Assembly (NCBI GenBank): GCA_035371905.1
Contig: DAORXQ010000037.1
Span: forward strand, 1-14,886
Origin: a bacterium
GTDB taxonomy: Bacteria; Ratteibacteria; UBA8468; B48-G9; JAFGKM01
Length of the DNA stretch: 14,886 nt
Direction: 5' to 3'
Under the pieces are notes generated by a model. It was not told the DNA's origin. It ran no database searches and saw nothing but the letters and a program-made list of their open reading frames with translations. The position numbers and the translations under genes were made by a program. Shown here one piece after another: positions 14,768 to 14,886 of the stretch; the stretch's first letter is position 1, and the number at the start of each line of letters is the position of its first letter.

Positions 14768-14779
14768 GTAAATATTTAC
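14768..14779. promoter_or_regulatory. 12-bp palindrome, candidate operator at the GH32 promoter
   Basis: GTAAATATTTAC is a perfect inverted repeat 10 bp upstream of the TATAAT box, covering most of the -35 position. Dimeric sugar-responsive repressors or activators bind such sites. No regulator gene is in the window, so the link is an inference. Confidence 0.4.
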
Positions 14780-14835
14780 ACATCTACTTATCTATTTTGT
14801 TATATTTCGTTTTTCTTGGCAACTACTCTATTTTC

Positions 14836-14859
14836 TTAAAGGGGTTTAAACCCCTTTAA
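14836..14859. repeat. 24-bp perfect palindrome upstream of the GH32 gene
   Basis: The half-site TTAAAGGGGTTT is followed without gap by its exact reverse complement. It lies 93 bp upstream of the GH32 start, and a related run GGGGATTTTAAA is next to it on the minus strand. It is not followed by a T tract on either strand, so it is not a standard terminator. It may be an operator, an element of a dispersed repeat family, or the end of a structure that continues beyond the window. Confidence 0.6.
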
Positions 14860-14886
14860 AATCCCCAAGAGGTATCAACTCCCCCA

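Larger units (their letters stand above)
14744..14886. other. Non-coding end region
   Basis: The only longer stretch without a gene. It holds the GH32 promoter, the 12-bp and 24-bp palindromes, and runs of G or C near the window end. No open frame, tRNA or CRISPR repeat is seen. Confidence 0.7.

Noticed and set aside
14836..14859. Rho-independent terminator
   Set aside because: The stem would be strong, but no T tract follows on either strand and no gene end is visible next to it.
14836..14886. G-quadruplex or telomere-like repeat from GGGG runs
   Set aside because: Only three G runs of four or more occur on the minus strand here, unevenly spaced, and one of them is paired within the palindrome.

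Overview
The window is AT-rich bacterial DNA (roughly 30 % GC by eye). Every supportable gene lies on the minus strand, so transcription runs from high to low coordinates. Fourteen genes are packed almost without gaps, and the only sizeable non-coding stretch is the last 143 bases. A pseudopilin with the H-X9-DG signature together with a GspG-like pseudopilin, low GC and intracellular glycosidases suggests an uncultured Gram-negative polysaccharide user. Planctomycetes/Verrucomicrobia/Lentisphaerae relatives or an Omnitrophota-like candidate phylum fit best. This placement is inferred from gene families; the window has no rRNA or other marker to fix it.

Read in transcription order, the first block (14743 to 9843) is a glycan-degradation cluster: a GH32 beta-fructosidase, a GH3 beta-glycosidase and a GH29 alpha-L-fucosidase. 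None has a signal peptide, so they probably act in the cytoplasm on imported oligosaccharides. GH32 and GH3 each have a recognisable promoter, and GH29 follows GH3 by 9 bp. Next comes a two-gene ParA/ribbon-helix-helix cassette (9839 to 8872) joined by an ATGA overlap.

The third block (8837 to 607) is a type IV pilus/type II secretion operon: PilB-like ATPase 1, PilT, PilB-like ATPase 2, PilC/GspF, an H-X9-DG pseudopilin and a GspG-like pseudopilin. Two foreign-looking genes, an MNT nucleotidyltransferase (MntA) and a HEPN RNase (HepT), are stitched between the two pseudopilin genes. The mntA start overlaps the stop of the upstream pseudopilin gene (ATGA), and the stop of hepT lies inside the Shine-Dalgarno sequence of gspG. 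A toxin-antitoxin or anti-phage module is therefore translated as an internal part of the pilus operon. The last gene, cut by the window edge (582 to 1), is the N-terminal part of an M24 Xaa-Pro-type peptidase.

The most notable observations are: the HEPN-MNT pair embedded in the pilus operon; two PilB paralogues of which only the second keeps the glycines of the MshEN (c-di-GMP-binding) repeats; a ParA/RHH pair directly ahead of the pilus operon; three genes at apparent transcription-unit heads that have a -10 box 8-10 nt before the start codon and no Shine-Dalgarno, suggesting leaderless mRNAs; and a perfect 24-bp palindrome in the upstream end region.
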